DNA of 64,000 nucleotides, from assembly GCA_964457945.1 (NCBI GenBank), contig CAYWFX010000007.1, positions 31,761 through 95,760 of the forward strand, written 5' to 3'. The position numbers and the translations under genes were made by a program. The stretch is from PHAA01 sp964457945 (GTDB lineage Bacteria > Bacillota > Syntrophomonadia > Syntrophomonadales > Syntrophomonadaceae). Shown here piece after piece: positions 63,920-64,000 of this stretch; within the stretch, counting starts at the first letter, position 1; every line of letters starts with the position of its first letter. The notes under the pieces were generated by a model. It was not told where the DNA came from, did not search any database, and saw only the letters and a list, made by a program, of their open reading frames with translations.

Positions 63920-64000
63920 AGCAGCTTGAAGAATAACCGATGCCTGGATATATAGTATAATTAAGCAAATATCAGGGTTACCTGGAAGTCATTGAAATGG

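Noticed and set aside
1..64000. CRISPR array
   Set aside because: No series of evenly spaced direct repeats with unique spacers was seen; the repeats at 45 kb are two plus two short tandem units.

Overview
The window looks like chromosome from an anaerobic, spore-forming member of the Clostridia, perhaps of the Syntrophomonas/Desulfitobacterium type. This is inferred from gene content: SpoIIP, strong AGGAGG ribosome sites with frequent GTG/TTG starts, a Tat-exported flavoprotein with a multihaem quinol cytochrome and ResB/CcsA, an acyl-CoA dehydrogenase, a Moco-type riboswitch and an AdoHcy hydrolase. GC is moderate except for one GC-rich gene. No species is claimed.

Region 1 (1-18.9 kb) holds the baseplate end of a phage-tail-like contractile injection system: two J-like baseplate proteins (the first truncated by the window edge), a tail protein with an N-terminal propeller, and a conserved 519-residue companion. 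These are followed by a lipoprotein-like binding protein, a sensor-MFS fusion, a GNAT enzyme, alanine racemase, a 14-repeat MORN membrane protein, a membrane protein with a propeller, HAMP and degenerate cyclase domain, and a DUF4280 PAAR-like spike-tip protein. No capsid, terminase or integrase is seen with them.

Region 2 (19-27.1 kb) is a respiratory locus. A PucR-type and a sigma-54-dependent regulator sit beside a Tat/lipobox flavoprotein reductase. Divergent from the reductase is an operon for a five-haem NapC/NrfH-type cytochrome and the ResB/CcsA cytochrome c maturation pair.

Region 3 (27.1-36.3 kb) is patchy: a decayed RelE-like toxin, a GC-rich acyl-CoA dehydrogenase, and two fragments of a tyrosine recombinase flanking a membrane protein. 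Next comes a FecCD-type ABC uptake operon with a radical SAM protein, a protein of unknown function and a tiny Cys-rich protein. The operon is bracketed by two copies of the same structured RNA, read here as Moco riboswitches with terminators.

Region 4 (36.3-48.5 kb) is an envelope or lipid export cluster: a GAF-ABC ATPase fusion, an FtsX-type permease, a membrane fusion protein, two MGDG-synthase-like glycosyltransferases, a flippase-like membrane protein, an acyltransferase-like protein and an AMP ligase fused to an acyl carrier protein. An inverted two-gene block splits the ATPase from its permease and is flanked by a near-perfect 20-bp repeat.

Region 5 (48.5-64 kb) carries YefM/YoeB, tRNA-Arg(CCG), an MFS exporter, SpoIIP, AhcY, LspA, small regulators, a methyltransferase, an MBL-fold hydrolase, a rifampicin-phosphotransferase-like enzyme, a 3D-domain wall protein and a TetR regulator. 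It ends with an MntA/HepT toxin-antitoxin pair bracketed, together with a DNA polymerase Y fragment, by 65-bp direct repeats differing at one base.
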